Notes: generated by a model not told the origin, from the sequence alone. A DNA stretch of 64,000 bases from Arthrobacter sp. MAHUQ-56 (GCF_019710585.1 NZ_JAIFZQ010000020.1:714265-778264); one strand, 5' to 3'. Positions 35,398 to 44,395 are shown, counted from the stretch's first letter. Numbers and translations are program-made.

Positions 35398-36096
35398 CTA
35401 GCGGTCGTGGGTGGAGTGGCCGGGTTTGACCCGTGGGATCTGCTGGGTGCGCGGGCTCCGTTGCCGGTCCCGCTGTTCACGCAGCTTGTCCTTGACCGTC
35501 TCGCGCGGTGATTCGTGCGAGCCAGGCCCGGCGTCGTCGTGGGTCCGGAGTTCTTCCTGGGCTTCGAGCAGGTCTTCGAGGAGGGAGCGCAGTTCGGCCC
35601 GGACGTAGTCGCGGGTTGCCACTTCGCGCAGGGCGATCCGCAGGGAGGCCAGTTCCCGGGTGAGGTACTCGGTGTCGGAGAGGTTGCGTTCTGCACGCTG
35701 GCGGTCCTGCTGGAGCGAGACGCGGTCGCGGTCGTCCTGCCGGTTCTGCGCCAGCAGCAGCAGTGGTGCCGCGTAGGAGGCCTGCAGGGACAGCATCAGG
35801 GTCAGCAGGGTGAACCCGAGGTCCCTGGAGTCAAACTGCCATTCCGCCGGGGCCCAGGTGTTCCAGCCCAGCCAGAAAATGCAGAAGACCGTCATGTAGA
35901 CCAGGAACTGGGGTGTCCCCATGAACCGGGCGAAGGCCTCGGTGGCGTGTCCGAAGGCGTCCGGATCCGGACGGAACGTGGGCAGGATCCGCTGCCGCCC
36001 GCTCAACGGTGTGTCGAGACTGCCTTTTGATTCCGCTTTGGCCAGGTTCCGCTGGTTGGGGTTCTTCGGAGCGCTGATATCAGCCAATGCGGCCAC
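35398..36096 (-). CDS. DUF1003 membrane protein
   Basis: A 232-residue protein of the DUF1003 family. Two membrane helices are visible at about 62-82 (FLVYMTVFCIFWLGWNTW) and 93-116 (LGFTLLTLMLSLQASYAAPLLLL in segments), with the family block FxxTQFLVYMT and QNRQDDRDR after the second helix. A long charged coiled C-terminal tail follows. The function is unknown. Its start overlaps the end of the MgtE-N/CBS gene by 17 nt, so the two are translationally coupled and may act together in metal or magnesium handling. Confidence 0.87.
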   Translation of the reverse strand: MAALADISAPKNPNQRNLAKAESKGSLDTPLSGRQRILPTFRPDPDAFGHATEAFARFMGTPQFLVYMTVFCIFWLGWNTWAPAEWQFDSRDLGFTLLTLMLSLQASYAAPLLLLAQNRQDDRDRVSLQQDRQRAERNLSDTEYLTRELASLRIALREVATRDYVRAELRSLLEDLLEAQEELRTHDDAGPGSHESPRETVKDKLREQRDRQRSPRTQQIPRVKPGHSTHDR

Positions 36097-37363
36097 CGAG
36101 CCTTCTTATCGGGGCTTCGCCATCGTGGGCGCGCCAGTCGTCCGGCAACAAATGATCCAATACGTCATCAACAGTCACCGCCCCCACCAGGCGTCCGGCG
36201 TCGTTGACTACCGGGAGGGAGTTGAGGTTGTAGGTGGCCAGGGTCCGTGCGACTTCGCTGATGTGGGCCTGGTCCGACAGCGGTTCAAGGTTCTTGTCCA
36301 GCAGGTTTCCCAGTGCCTCGAACGGCGGGAAGCGGAGCAGCTGCTGGATGTGCACCACGCCGAGGAAGCGGCCAGTAGGCGTCTCCAGCGGGGGCCGGGC
36401 AATGAAGATCGACGACGCCAGGGCGGGGGAGAGCTCCTCGCGCCGGACGTGGGCCAGGGCTTCGGCGACGGTGGCTTCCGGCGGCAGGATGACGGGCACC
36501 GGGGTCATCAGGCCGCCGGCGGTGTCCTCGTCGTATTCCAGCAGGCGGCGGACGTCTTCGGCGCCCTCAGGCTCCATCAGCTGGAGCAGTTCCTCGGCCT
36601 GCGCGGTGGGGAGTTCACCCAGGAGGTCGGCGGCGTCGTCCGGATCCATCTCCTCGAGGACGTCGGCTGCGCGCTGGACGTCCAGGGCAGAGAGGATCTC
36701 CACTTGGTCATCCTCGGGCAGTTCCTGCAGGACATCGGCCAGCCGTTCATCCTGCAGTTCGCTCGCCACTTCGAAACGGCGTTTGTCGCTCATCTCCTGC
36801 AGGGCTTCCGCGAAGTCCGCTGGCTTGAGGTCCTCGTGGTTGGCCACGAACTGGGTGGCGGCCTGGGGTTCGGTCCGCGGGCCCTGCTGGGCGTCGGCCC
36901 AGTCGATGATCAGGGTCTCGTTGCGGCGCAGCCGGCTCAGGGGGGACAGGGAGTGGCCGCGGCGGACGAACAGTTTGCTGACGAACCAGTCACGCGAGCG
37001 GTGCTGGTCCATGGCGATGTCCTCGATCGTGGCGTCGCCGCTGCCGTCGCGGAGGGTGACCCGGCGGTCGAACATCTCGGCCACCACCAGCGTTTCCGCG
37101 CCGCGCTGTTCAAAGCGGCGGAGGTTCACCAGGCCCGTGCAGATGATCTGGGTCTGGTCGATCGAGGTGATGCGCGTCATGGGCACGAAAACGCGCTTCT
37201 TCCCTGGAACTTCCACCACGATGCCCACCACGTGCGGGGCTCCTTGGGTTCCGCGGGAGAGCACAACGACGTCGCGCAGGCGGCCCAGCCTGTCGCCCAG
37301 GGGGTCGAAGACGTCGAGTCCCAAAAGGCGCGCCACGAAGACGCGGGTAGGTGTTGTGCTCAC
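36080..37363 (-). CDS. PRC-barrel, MgtE-N and CBS domain protein without transport domain
   Basis: A 427-residue cytosolic protein with PRC-barrel-like strands at the N-terminus (about 8-85), an MgtE N-terminal superhelix (about 180-280, FAEALQEMSDKRRFEVASELQDERLADVLQELPEDDQVEIL in segments) and a pair of CBS domains (about 285-410). In MgtE magnesium channels these parts form the Mg-sensing cytoplasmic gate. Here the five-helix membrane channel is absent, so it is probably a sensor or partner rather than a transporter. It matches Rv1232c in position. The coupled DUF1003 membrane protein downstream is a candidate partner. Confidence 0.87.
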   Translation of the reverse strand: MSTTPTRVFVARLLGLDVFDPLGDRLGRLRDVVVLSRGTQGAPHVVGIVVEVPGKKRVFVPMTRITSIDQTQIICTGLVNLRRFEQRGAETLVVAEMFDRRVTLRDGSGDATIEDIAMDQHRSRDWFVSKLFVRRGHSLSPLSRLRRNETLIIDWADAQQGPRTEPQAATQFVANHEDLKPADFAEALQEMSDKRRFEVASELQDERLADVLQELPEDDQVEILSALDVQRAADVLEEMDPDDAADLLGELPTAQAEELLQLMEPEGAEDVRRLLEYDEDTAGGLMTPVPVILPPEATVAEALAHVRREELSPALASSIFIARPPLETPTGRFLGVVHIQQLLRFPPFEALGNLLDKNLEPLSDQAHISEVARTLATYNLNSLPVVNDAGRLVGAVTVDDVLDHLLPDDWRAHDGEAPIRRLGGRIG

Positions 37364-37440
37364 TCCTACAGGCTACCGAGTCTGCTCACTTTTAGCTGAA
37401 TTTACAGGCAGTACCCACCTGGATGGGCAAGAATGGACTT

Positions 37441-38442
37441 ATGTCGAACATTTTTGGTGCACCCAAGGCCGGCGCCGCGAACGGACCGGATGACGCCCGG
37501 GCTGTTCCCACCGGCGACACCGTTGGCTCCTACAGCTCCTACCTCGACGCCCAGAAGGCTGTCGACTACCTGGCGGACCAGCAGTTCCCGGTCCAGATGG
37601 TGTCGATCGTGGGCAACGAACTGAAGATGGTGGAGAGGGTCACCGGGCGCCTGAGCTACCCCCGGGTGGCACTTTCCGGGGCACTGAGCGGCATGTGGTT
37701 TGGCCTCTTCGTAGGCGTCATGCTCTCCTTCTTCGCGTCGTCGCCGGGGTACTTCTCCATTCTTACTTCCGTGCTCATGGGCGCGGCCTTCTTCATGCTT
37801 TTCGGCATCGTCACGTACGCAATGCAGCGCGGCAAGCGGGACTTCACCTCCACCAGCCAGGTGGTGGCCACCAACTATGACGTCATCGTGGCACCGGAAG
37901 CGGCCCACGAGGCACGGCGCCTCCTGCAGCAGTTGCCCATGTCGCGGTCGGACGCCGCGTCAGGCCACGGCCCGTACACCCAGCACGACTATTACAACCA
38001 GCCGTACCAGCACCAGCAGCAGGACCAGCAGCAGGGCCAGGGCCCTGCGCGCCCCGCCGGCTGGAATGATCCCTACGGCCAGCGCTCCTCAGGATCTTCC
38101 GCGCAGGACGGCCACGGCTACCCCGACAGCGGCCAGCAACAGGGGTCGCAGCAGGGCGCCCCGCAGCACGCTCCCCAGCCCTATGGCCAGCAGTACGACG
38201 GCGGCCAGCAGCAGCAGCCGGTCCGTTCCGTCCGCTACCCGGACCTGCCCGATGGCCGGCCGCAGTACGGCGTGCGCCTTCCGCAGGGGCCCGCCGCGGG
38301 CGCTCCGCAGGAGCCGGGCCGGGAACCAGCGGCACCGGAACACGTGCCGGGCCACGAGGCCGGCCACGATGCCGCTTCGCAGGCCGGCGGGGAACACTAC
38401 GGTGTGGAGGATGACCAGCACCGGGGTGAACCGCGGCAGTAG
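37441..38442 (+). CDS. General stress protein with Gln-rich tail
   Basis: A 333-residue protein. Residues about 25-60 (TVGSYSSYLDAQKAVDYLADQQFPVQMVSIVG, segments) form the GSP17M/YflT-type general-stress domain, followed by two membrane helices (about 82-125) with the usual GALSGMWFGLFVG pattern. The last 160 residues are low complexity, rich in Gln, Pro, Gly, Tyr and His (QHQQQDQQQGQG and similar). The ATG at 37441 was chosen; an upstream start at 37423 is possible. An AAGAAT hexamer ends 6 nt before the ATG, so the message may be leaderless. Confidence 0.82.
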   Translation: MSNIFGAPKAGAANGPDDARAVPTGDTVGSYSSYLDAQKAVDYLADQQFPVQMVSIVGNELKMVERVTGRLSYPRVALSGALSGMWFGLFVGVMLSFFASSPGYFSILTSVLMGAAFFMLFGIVTYAMQRGKRDFTSTSQVVATNYDVIVAPEAAHEARRLLQQLPMSRSDAASGHGPYTQHDYYNQPYQHQQQDQQQGQGPARPAGWNDPYGQRSSGSSAQDGHGYPDSGQQQGSQQGAPQHAPQPYGQQYDGGQQQQPVRSVRYPDLPDGRPQYGVRLPQGPAAGAPQEPGREPAAPEHVPGHEAGHDAASQAGGEHYGVEDDQHRGEPRQ

Positions 38443-38478
38443 GACTGCCAGGAAACGAAAGCTGCCGGGAGGCAGACG

Positions 38479-38519
38479 CACAGCGGGGCCGCCGGATGGA
38501 ATCCGGCGGCCCCGCTGTG
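38479..38519. terminator. Bidirectional terminator between stress protein and pepP
   Basis: A perfect 19-bp stem (38479-38497 with 38501-38519) with a 3-nt loop between convergent genes. Confidence 0.8.
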
Positions 38520-38532
38520 TTGACGGTGGGTG

Positions 38533-40107
38533 TCAGGCGTCTTCGGTGCGGTAGATTCCGGCCATCCAGTCCTCAACCTCCGTTGCCTTCCGCGGCAGGG
38601 CGGCACTGAGGTTGACAGGTCCCTCGGCAGTCATCAGGACATCGTCCTCGATGCGGACGCCGATGCCCCGGTACTCCTCCGGGACCGCCAGGTCTTCCTT
38701 CTTGAAGTACAGCCCGGGCTCGATGGTGAACACCATGCCCTCGGTGAGGATGCCGTCGAGGTAAAGCTCCCGCTTTGCCTGGGCGCAGTCGTGGACGTCG
38801 AGGCCCAGGTGGTGGCTGGTGCCGTGCGGCATCCAGCGGCGGTGCTGCTGGCCCTCGGTGCTGATGGCCTCCTCCACGCTGACGGGCAGCAGGCCCCACT
38901 CGGCAAGGCGCTCTGCCAGGACCGTGGTTGCCGCCGTGTGGATGTCACGGAATTTGGTGCCGGGCTGCGCGGCGGCGAACCCCGCATCAGCTGCGTCGAG
39001 GACCGCTTCATAGACTTTGCGCTGGACGTCGCTGAACGTGCCCCCCGCCGGCAGGGTCCGGGTGACGTCGGCCGTGTAGAGGGAATCCACCTCAACGCCG
39101 GCGTCGAGCAGCAGCAGGTCGCCGGAGTGGATCCGGCCGGTGTTGCGGGTCCAGTGCAGCACGGTGGCGTTGTTGCCTGAGGCGGCGATGGTGTCGTAGC
39201 CCAGTTCGTTTCCCACCTCGCGTGCGCGGGCGAAGAAAGCGCCCTCCACTACCCGCTCGCCGCGGGCATGGGTGAGCGCCCGGGGGAGGGCCTTGACCAC
39301 CTCTTCGAAGCCCTCGACCGTGGCTGCCACGGCAAGTTTCATCTGCTCGATTTCCCACTCATCCTTGAGCAGGCGCAGTTCGGAGAGCGCCTCGCTGAGC
39401 TTCTTGTCGAGGGCGTCGAGGGCCTCGAGGTCCAGGTTTTCCGGGTCCCTGGCAGTGTTGTAGCGTGCGGTGTCCACCAGGGCGTCAATGTTTTCGTCCA
39501 CCTTGCGGACCAGGCGGATGGAGATGCCGCCGATTTCGGGGGCCCCCACATCCTTCGTGATGGCGGTTTCCAGCTGGTCGATGTGGGCCGTGGCCAGGCC
39601 AAGCCGGGCCTCGAACTCCGCCAGGGTGGGACGGGCGCCGATCCAGAATTCGCCTGACCGGGCATCTGCGTAGAACTGTTCCGTGTCCCTGCCGGCCAGC
39701 GGCCGGAAGTAGAGCGTGGCACGGTGGTTCGCGCCGTCGTCGCCCGTTCCTTCCTCAACCGGTTCCAGGATCAGGACGGCATCAGGCTCATGGTCCAGGC
39801 CCAGGCCGGTGAGGTGGGCGAACCCGGAATGGGGGCGGAAGCGGTAGTCGCAGTCGTTGGAGCGGACCTTGAGCGGGCCGGCAGGGATGACCAGGCGTTC
39901 GCCCGTGAATTGGGCGGAGATGGCTTTGCGCCGGCGTGCGGCATAGGCGGCCACGGCATCGCGTCCGGGGGTCTCCTGGCTCGAGGGTGCCCAGTTGCTG
40001 GCCATGAAAGCCTTGAAGGCGTCGGAACTGGGCCGCTGCGAGCGGTTGTTGACGCGCTCCTCCAGCGGCTGGGAAGCAGAGTTCGGGGTGTTTTCGGCAT
40101 CGTTCAC
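38533..40107 (-). CDS. pepP: Xaa-Pro aminopeptidase P family protein
   Basis: A 524-residue M24B metallopeptidase that removes N-terminal residues next to proline. The N-terminal AMP_N domain covers about 45-190 (SNDCDYRFRPHSGFAHLTG), and the pita-bread catalytic domain about 250-500. Two-metal ligands are visible as the aspartates in LLDAGVEVDSLYTADVTRT, the histidine in HGTSHHLGLDVHD and the glutamates in TIEPGLY and VRIEDDVL. All ligands appear intact. It is cytosolic. A leader of about 30 residues precedes the first domain. It is divergent from the PHP gene. Confidence 0.94.
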   Translation of the reverse strand: MNDAENTPNSASQPLEERVNNRSQRPSSDAFKAFMASNWAPSSQETPGRDAVAAYAARRRKAISAQFTGERLVIPAGPLKVRSNDCDYRFRPHSGFAHLTGLGLDHEPDAVLILEPVEEGTGDDGANHRATLYFRPLAGRDTEQFYADARSGEFWIGARPTLAEFEARLGLATAHIDQLETAITKDVGAPEIGGISIRLVRKVDENIDALVDTARYNTARDPENLDLEALDALDKKLSEALSELRLLKDEWEIEQMKLAVAATVEGFEEVVKALPRALTHARGERVVEGAFFARAREVGNELGYDTIAASGNNATVLHWTRNTGRIHSGDLLLLDAGVEVDSLYTADVTRTLPAGGTFSDVQRKVYEAVLDAADAGFAAAQPGTKFRDIHTAATTVLAERLAEWGLLPVSVEEAISTEGQQHRRWMPHGTSHHLGLDVHDCAQAKRELYLDGILTEGMVFTIEPGLYFKKEDLAVPEEYRGIGVRIEDDVLMTAEGPVNLSAALPRKATEVEDWMAGIYRTEDA

Positions 40108-40175
40108 GGGACCATCGTCTCACCAGCGTCGCGGTCATGCGAACAGCCCGTGGGTGTCCCCGATCCGCTGTCCAC

Positions 40176-40181
40176 TAGGCT
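40176..40181 (+). promoter_or_regulatory. Candidate -10 for leaderless PHP gene
   Basis: TAGGCT ends 6 nt before the GTG start at 40188. Confidence 0.4.
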
Positions 40182-40187
40182 GGACAA

Positions 40188-41036
40188 GTGAGGATTGACC
40201 TGCATGCCCACTCCAACGTCTCCGACGGTACCGAGACCCCTGCCGGCGTCATGGCGTCAGCTGCCCGTGCGGGCCTGGACGCTGTGGCGCTGACCGACCA
40301 TGACTCAACGGCGGGGTGGGCTGAGGCTGCCGCGGCCGCTGTGGAATGCGGCGTGGCACTGGTGCCGGGGATGGAGGTCTCGTGCCGGACGGACGAGGGC
40401 ATCAGCGTGCACCTGCTTAGCTACCTGCATGACCCGACCCACCCCGGACTCCTCGAAGAGATCACCAAGGCCAAGGATTCCCGCCTGACCCGGGCCGAGC
40501 ACATGGTCATGTTGCTGGCCGAGGATTACCCACTGACATGGGACGACGTGATCCACCACGTCGCACCGGGGGCCACCCTGGGCCGTCCGCACATCGCCGA
40601 TGCCCTTGTGGCGGCGGGCGTGGTGGAGGACCGTTCGGAGGCCTTCGCCTCCATCCTCACCTCGCGCTCGCGGTACTTCATCCCCCACTACGCACCCGAC
40701 CCGGCCACCGCCGTCGAACTTGTCTGTGCTGCCGGCGGCGTGCCGGTCTTCGCCCATCCGGTGGCGTCGGCGCGGGGAAGGATAGTGGGGGAGCGCACCT
40801 ACCGGGAGATGATCGACGCCGGCCTCGCGGGCCTGGAGATCGACCACCGCGACAACCCGGAAGAGGGGCGCAGCTTCCTGCGCCGGCTCGCCGCCCGGCA
40901 TCACCTGCTGGTGACGGGTTCCTCGGACTATCACGGAACCGGCAAGCCCAACCTGCTCGGCGAGAACGTCACGTCCCCGGAGGTGCTGGCGCGGATTGAG
41001 GCGCTGGGCACCGGTTCAGCCGTCATCCGTCCCTGA
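40188..41036 (+). CDS. PHP-domain phosphoesterase
   Basis: A 282-residue PHP-family metal-dependent phosphoesterase. The first motif MRIDLHAHSNVSDGTETP gives H6 and H8, the second is LTDHDST, the third VPGMEVSC, and late metal residues are FAHPVA and GSSDYHG. This set matches the YciV/RNase AM and 3',5'-nucleoside bisphosphate phosphatase group, which degrade pAp-like nucleotides or 5' ends of short RNAs. The exact substrate is not readable. It starts with GTG and lacks a ribosome site. It is convergent with the DNA methyltransferase gene. Confidence 0.88.
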   Translation: MRIDLHAHSNVSDGTETPAGVMASAARAGLDAVALTDHDSTAGWAEAAAAAVECGVALVPGMEVSCRTDEGISVHLLSYLHDPTHPGLLEEITKAKDSRLTRAEHMVMLLAEDYPLTWDDVIHHVAPGATLGRPHIADALVAAGVVEDRSEAFASILTSRSRYFIPHYAPDPATAVELVCAAGGVPVFAHPVASARGRIVGERTYREMIDAGLAGLEIDHRDNPEEGRSFLRRLAARHHLLVTGSSDYHGTGKPNLLGENVTSPEVLARIEALGTGSAVIRP

Positions 41037-41056
41037 CGTCCCAAGCAAGTAGCGCG

Positions 41057-41088
41057 AACTGTCGTTGTGGATGGCCAAAACGACAGTT
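41057..41088. terminator. Interrupted hairpin between PHP and methyltransferase genes
   Basis: A 10-bp stem (41057-41066 with 41079-41088) encloses TGG/CCA pairing in a 12-nt loop. Its low GC makes it differ from the other terminators in the window. Confidence 0.5.
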
Positions 41089-41096
41089 AGTGCGGC

Positions 41097-41969
41097 CTAG
41101 TTGGGCTGATGCTCGATGACTGTCGCGTGCGCACCCAACCGCTTGGCCATGATGTCGACGGCCGGCTGGTTCTGGTCCACGCACACAAATCTCCGGCCGA
41201 GCTTGGCGGCGACCGCACCGAGGGTGCCGGACCCGGCAAAGAAGTCCAGGCACCAGTCGCCCGGCCTGCTTGACGCCGCAACCACCCGGCGGACCAGGCC
41301 CTCCGGCTTTTGCGTGGGATAGCCCGTTTTTTCCTTGCCGGTGGGGGAGACGATGGTGTGCCACCAGACATCGGTGGGCAGCTTGCCCAGCTCCCGTTTG
41401 GCAGGTGTGACCAGCCCCGGCGCCATGTAGGGCTCCCGGTCCACCTCGGCGCTGTCGAAGTGGTACTTCGCGGGGTTCTTCACGTACACCAGGATGTTGT
41501 CATGCTTGGTTGGCCAGCGGTTCTTGGCGCGGGCGCCGTAGTCGTAGGCCCAGATGATTTCATTCAGGAAGCACTCCCGGCCGAAGATGGCATCCAGCAT
41601 CACCTTGGCGTAGTGCACTTCGCGGTAGTCCAGGTGCAGGTACAGGGTGCCGTCCTCGGCCAGCAGCCGCCACGCTTCCACCAGCCGGGGCTCCAGGAAC
41701 GACCAGTAGTCGCTGAACGCGTCATCGTACCGGTGCAGGGCACCCTTGACGGTGTCATAGGAGCGGCCCTTGAAGCCCACGCGGTCACCGGTGCCCCCGG
41801 CGTTGGCTACCATCCTGGTTTCCTGGCGCTGCTGCGGCCTGCCGGTGTTGAAGGGCGGATCCACATAAATCAGTGTGAAGGCGCCGTCCGGCAGCGTTGG
41901 GAGGTACGCGGCGTTGTCTGCGTGCACCACCAGGCTGCCGCCGTCCGGCGCCCAAACAGTGTCAGTCAT
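41097..41969 (-). CDS. Orphan site-specific DNA methyltransferase (beta class)
   Basis: A 290-residue N6-adenine or N4-cytosine methyltransferase. Motif IV DPPF (37-40, IYVDPPFNTG) comes before the SAM-binding motif I (DFFAGSGT, from about residue 242), which is the beta-class order; the target-recognition region lies between, about 110-225. The DPPF form is compatible with N6-adenine or N4-cytosine action. No restriction enzyme gene is nearby. It starts 8 nt after the DEAD-box helicase stop, so both are probably in one transcript. The recognition sequence cannot be read from the protein. Confidence 0.88.
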   Translation of the reverse strand: MTDTVWAPDGGSLVVHADNAAYLPTLPDGAFTLIYVDPPFNTGRPQQRQETRMVANAGGTGDRVGFKGRSYDTVKGALHRYDDAFSDYWSFLEPRLVEAWRLLAEDGTLYLHLDYREVHYAKVMLDAIFGRECFLNEIIWAYDYGARAKNRWPTKHDNILVYVKNPAKYHFDSAEVDREPYMAPGLVTPAKRELGKLPTDVWWHTIVSPTGKEKTGYPTQKPEGLVRRVVAASSRPGDWCLDFFAGSGTLGAVAAKLGRRFVCVDQNQPAVDIMAKRLGAHATVIEHQPN

Positions 41970-41977
41970 CGGGGCAG

Positions 41978-43654
41978 TTAGCCCTCGGAGGTGCCAGGCT
42001 GGGTGCCCTTGTCGGCACCGGCTACCACTTCACCGTTGCGGCGGCGTGTGCGGGTGCGGCTACGCCGGGCACGCGTGGGTTGTTCTCCCTCGGTGGCGGG
42101 GGTGGAGGACTCGCCTGAAGCAGCGGTGGCGGCAGAGTCGGACGTACGACGGCGGCGCTGGCCCGAGCGGGGCGCCGAGTCGCTGCTGCGGCCGCCTTCG
42201 CTGCTGCGGCCGCTTTCGCGGCTGCCGCTGCGGCCCCGGCCGTCCCGGTCCCTGCCACCGCGGCTGTTCTTCTTGCCGGTCTCGCCCAGGTCCTCAAGCA
42301 CCTCGGCGTCGACGCCGGCGAGCGTCCGCTTATCGCGTGGGAGGCGGCCCTTGGTTCCCTCGGGAATGTCCAGGTCCGTGTAGAGGTGCGGCGAGGAGGA
42401 GTAGGTCTCCACGGGTTCGGGCACGTTGAGCCCCAGTGCCTTGTTGATCAGCGCCCAGCGGGGAACATCGTCCCAGTCGACGAAGGTGACGGCCGTGCCC
42501 TTGTTGCCGGCGCGCCCGGTGCGGCCCACGCGGTGCAGGTAGATCTTTTCGTCTTCCACGCACTGGTAGTTGATCACGTGGGTGACATCCTCGACGTCGA
42601 TGCCGCGCGCCGCGACGTCGGTGGCCACCAGGACGTCCACTTTGTTGTTGCGGAACGCCCGCAGCGCCTGTTCGCGGGCACCCTGGCCCAGGTCGCCGTG
42701 GATGGCGGCGGCGGCGAATCCGCGGTCCACCAGTTCCTCGGCCACCTTGGCGGCGGTGCGCTTGGTCTTGGTGAAGATGATGGTGCGGCCACGGCCGCGG
42801 GCCTGCAGGATACGGGCCACCACTTCGGTCTTGTCCATGCTGTGCGCACGGTAGATCAGCTGGCGGATGTCCCGCTTGGTCAGGCCCTCGTCCTCGGGGT
42901 CAGCCGCCCGGATGTGCGTGGGCTGGGTCATGTAGCGGCGCGCCATGGCGATGACGGGGCCGGGCATGGTGGCGGAGAACAGGAGGGTCTGGCGGACGGC
43001 GGGAGTCGCCGCGATGAGGGTCTCCACGTCCGGCAGGAAGCCGAGGTCCAGCATTTCGTCGGCTTCGTCCAGCACGACGATCTTGACGTTCTTCAGGCTC
43101 AGGTGCTTCTGCTTGTAGAGGTCGATCAGGCGCCCGGGGGTGCCCACGACCACCTCAACGCCCTGTTTCAGGGACTCCACCTGGGGCTCGTAGGCGCGGC
43201 CGCCGTAGATCGTGGCGATCCTCGCGTTCCGCTTGGTCGATGCGGTCTGGAGGTCGTTGGCCACCTGGACCGCGAGTTCACGGGTGGGTACCACCACCAG
43301 GGCCTGCGGGGCGCCGGGAACGGCCAGCTTCGCGTAGCCGGGGTCGTCCTGCCCGATGACCCGCTGCAGCGCCGGGATGCCGAAGCCCAGGGTCTTGCCG
43401 GTGCCGGTCTTTGCCTGGCCGATGATGTCGTGGCCGGACAGCGCCACCGGGAGGGTCATGGCCTGGATGGGGAAGGGGTGGGTGATGCCGGCGTCGGCCA
43501 GGGACTCGACGATGTCCGCGCGGACGTTGTAGTCGGCGAAGGACTTTTCCGCGATTTCGTGCGGCGTCTCGTCCGAGATGATGGTCTCTTCCGGCTCGAT
43601 CGTCTCCGTGCCGGACTCATCGGTCAAAAGCTGGTGGGTATGCAATTCACTCAC
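41978..43654 (-). CDS. DEAD-box RNA helicase
   Basis: A 558-residue ATP-dependent RNA helicase. Landmarks in order are the Q-motif region (F39...ITHPFPIQ at 57-64), Walker A AKTGTGKT (81-88), PTRELA, GG, TPGR, DEAD (196-199), SAT (227-229), and motif VI HRVGRTGR. The last 100 residues are Arg/Gly/Ser-rich (SRGGRDRDGRGRSG and similar), typical of RNA-binding tails in the RhlE/DeaD groups. The start is GTG. A gap of over 300 nt upstream may be a long 5' leader, as in cold-shock helicases. The methyltransferase follows 8 nt downstream. Confidence 0.93.
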   Translation of the reverse strand: MSELHTHQLLTDESGTETIEPEETIISDETPHEIAEKSFADYNVRADIVESLADAGITHPFPIQAMTLPVALSGHDIIGQAKTGTGKTLGFGIPALQRVIGQDDPGYAKLAVPGAPQALVVVPTRELAVQVANDLQTASTKRNARIATIYGGRAYEPQVESLKQGVEVVVGTPGRLIDLYKQKHLSLKNVKIVVLDEADEMLDLGFLPDVETLIAATPAVRQTLLFSATMPGPVIAMARRYMTQPTHIRAADPEDEGLTKRDIRQLIYRAHSMDKTEVVARILQARGRGRTIIFTKTKRTAAKVAEELVDRGFAAAAIHGDLGQGAREQALRAFRNNKVDVLVATDVAARGIDVEDVTHVINYQCVEDEKIYLHRVGRTGRAGNKGTAVTFVDWDDVPRWALINKALGLNVPEPVETYSSSPHLYTDLDIPEGTKGRLPRDKRTLAGVDAEVLEDLGETGKKNSRGGRDRDGRGRSGSRESGRSSEGGRSSDSAPRSGQRRRRTSDSAATAASGESSTPATEGEQPTRARRSRTRTRRRNGEVVAGADKGTQPGTSEG

Positions 43655-43987
43655 AGGGGAGTTTCCTTATTCATTTGGGCAATGGCGCTGCCTGCTCGAC
43701 GGGCCGGCCGGGGCTGGCCGTTCCGGAGCACGCTCGGGCGCGCACGCAATTCCAGTGGAAGCCGATCGCGGGCTATCTAAATGCTGGCACTGGTGACCAG
43801 CGGGTGAATCTCAAGATCGCGTAGGGGCGGGCTTGTTGGTTTCAAAACATGGAAATCAACGACCGGGCATCCGTTTTCTACGTGTTCAGTCTAGCCGCAA
43901 GGGGCCAAAAACACGGTTTCGGCGCCAGCGCACGCGCGGGCGGCCCGACTGTCCCGCCCGCGGCATCGGGACGGAGGGTCTGCGTGG
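43655..43987 (-). other. Gap upstream of the helicase gene
   Basis: This 333-nt stretch holds the probable promoter and 5' leader of the helicase gene, plus the terminator of the DUF302 gene at 43935-43962. It contains AT-richer patches near 43840-43890. I see no convincing gene on either strand. Confidence 0.45.
43935..43962 (-). terminator. Terminator after the cstR-DUF302 unit
   Basis: A perfect 9-bp GC stem (43935-43943 with 43954-43962). On the minus strand a GTTTTT run follows about 25 nt later. Confidence 0.5.
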
Positions 43988-44395
43988 CTAGCCGGCAATG
44001 GCGTCCAGGGCCCGGCGGAGGCGGGCGTCGGCGTCGTCCGCCACCTCCTTGACGGAAGGGGCGCTGCTGAGCTGGACCATGGCCTGGGGGTCGATGGCCT
44101 CGATGGTTGTTTCGTCCGCGCCTTTGGCCTTCCGGACCACCACATTGCAGGGCAACAAGGCGCCCATTTCGGGTTCGGCGGCCAGGGCACGGCTGGCGAG
44201 GGCGGGGTTGCAGGCGCCGAGGATGATGTAATCCCCGACGGCGTCCGCGGCTTCAGCGCCAAGCTTGGCTTCGAAAGTGTTCCGGACGTTTATTTCCGTC
44301 AGGATTCCGAAACCTTCCGCTGCAAGGGCGTCGCGGGTGCGCTGGACCGCTTCGTCCCAGGCGATGGGGACGGTGACGCTGTTGGTGTAACCCAT
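43988..44395 (-). CDS. DUF302 protein of the sulfur locus
   Basis: A 135-residue protein of the DUF302 family. The fold is recognised from VTVPIAWDEAVQRTRDALAAEGFGILTEINV (segments), LGACNPALASRALAAEPEMGALLPCNVVVRK in segments, and AIDPQAMVQL. Two cysteines (GACNP and LLPCNV) are conserved in the family and could bind a ligand or sulfur species. Its biochemical role is unknown. It follows the CsoR/CstR-type repressor gene by 66 nt on the same strand and has an AAGGAG site. Linkage to sulfur or redox-stress genes is common for this family. Confidence 0.88.
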   Translation of the reverse strand: MGYTNSVTVPIAWDEAVQRTRDALAAEGFGILTEINVRNTFEAKLGAEAADAVGDYIILGACNPALASRALAAEPEMGALLPCNVVVRKAKGADETTIEAIDPQAMVQLSSAPSVKEVADDADARLRRALDAIAG

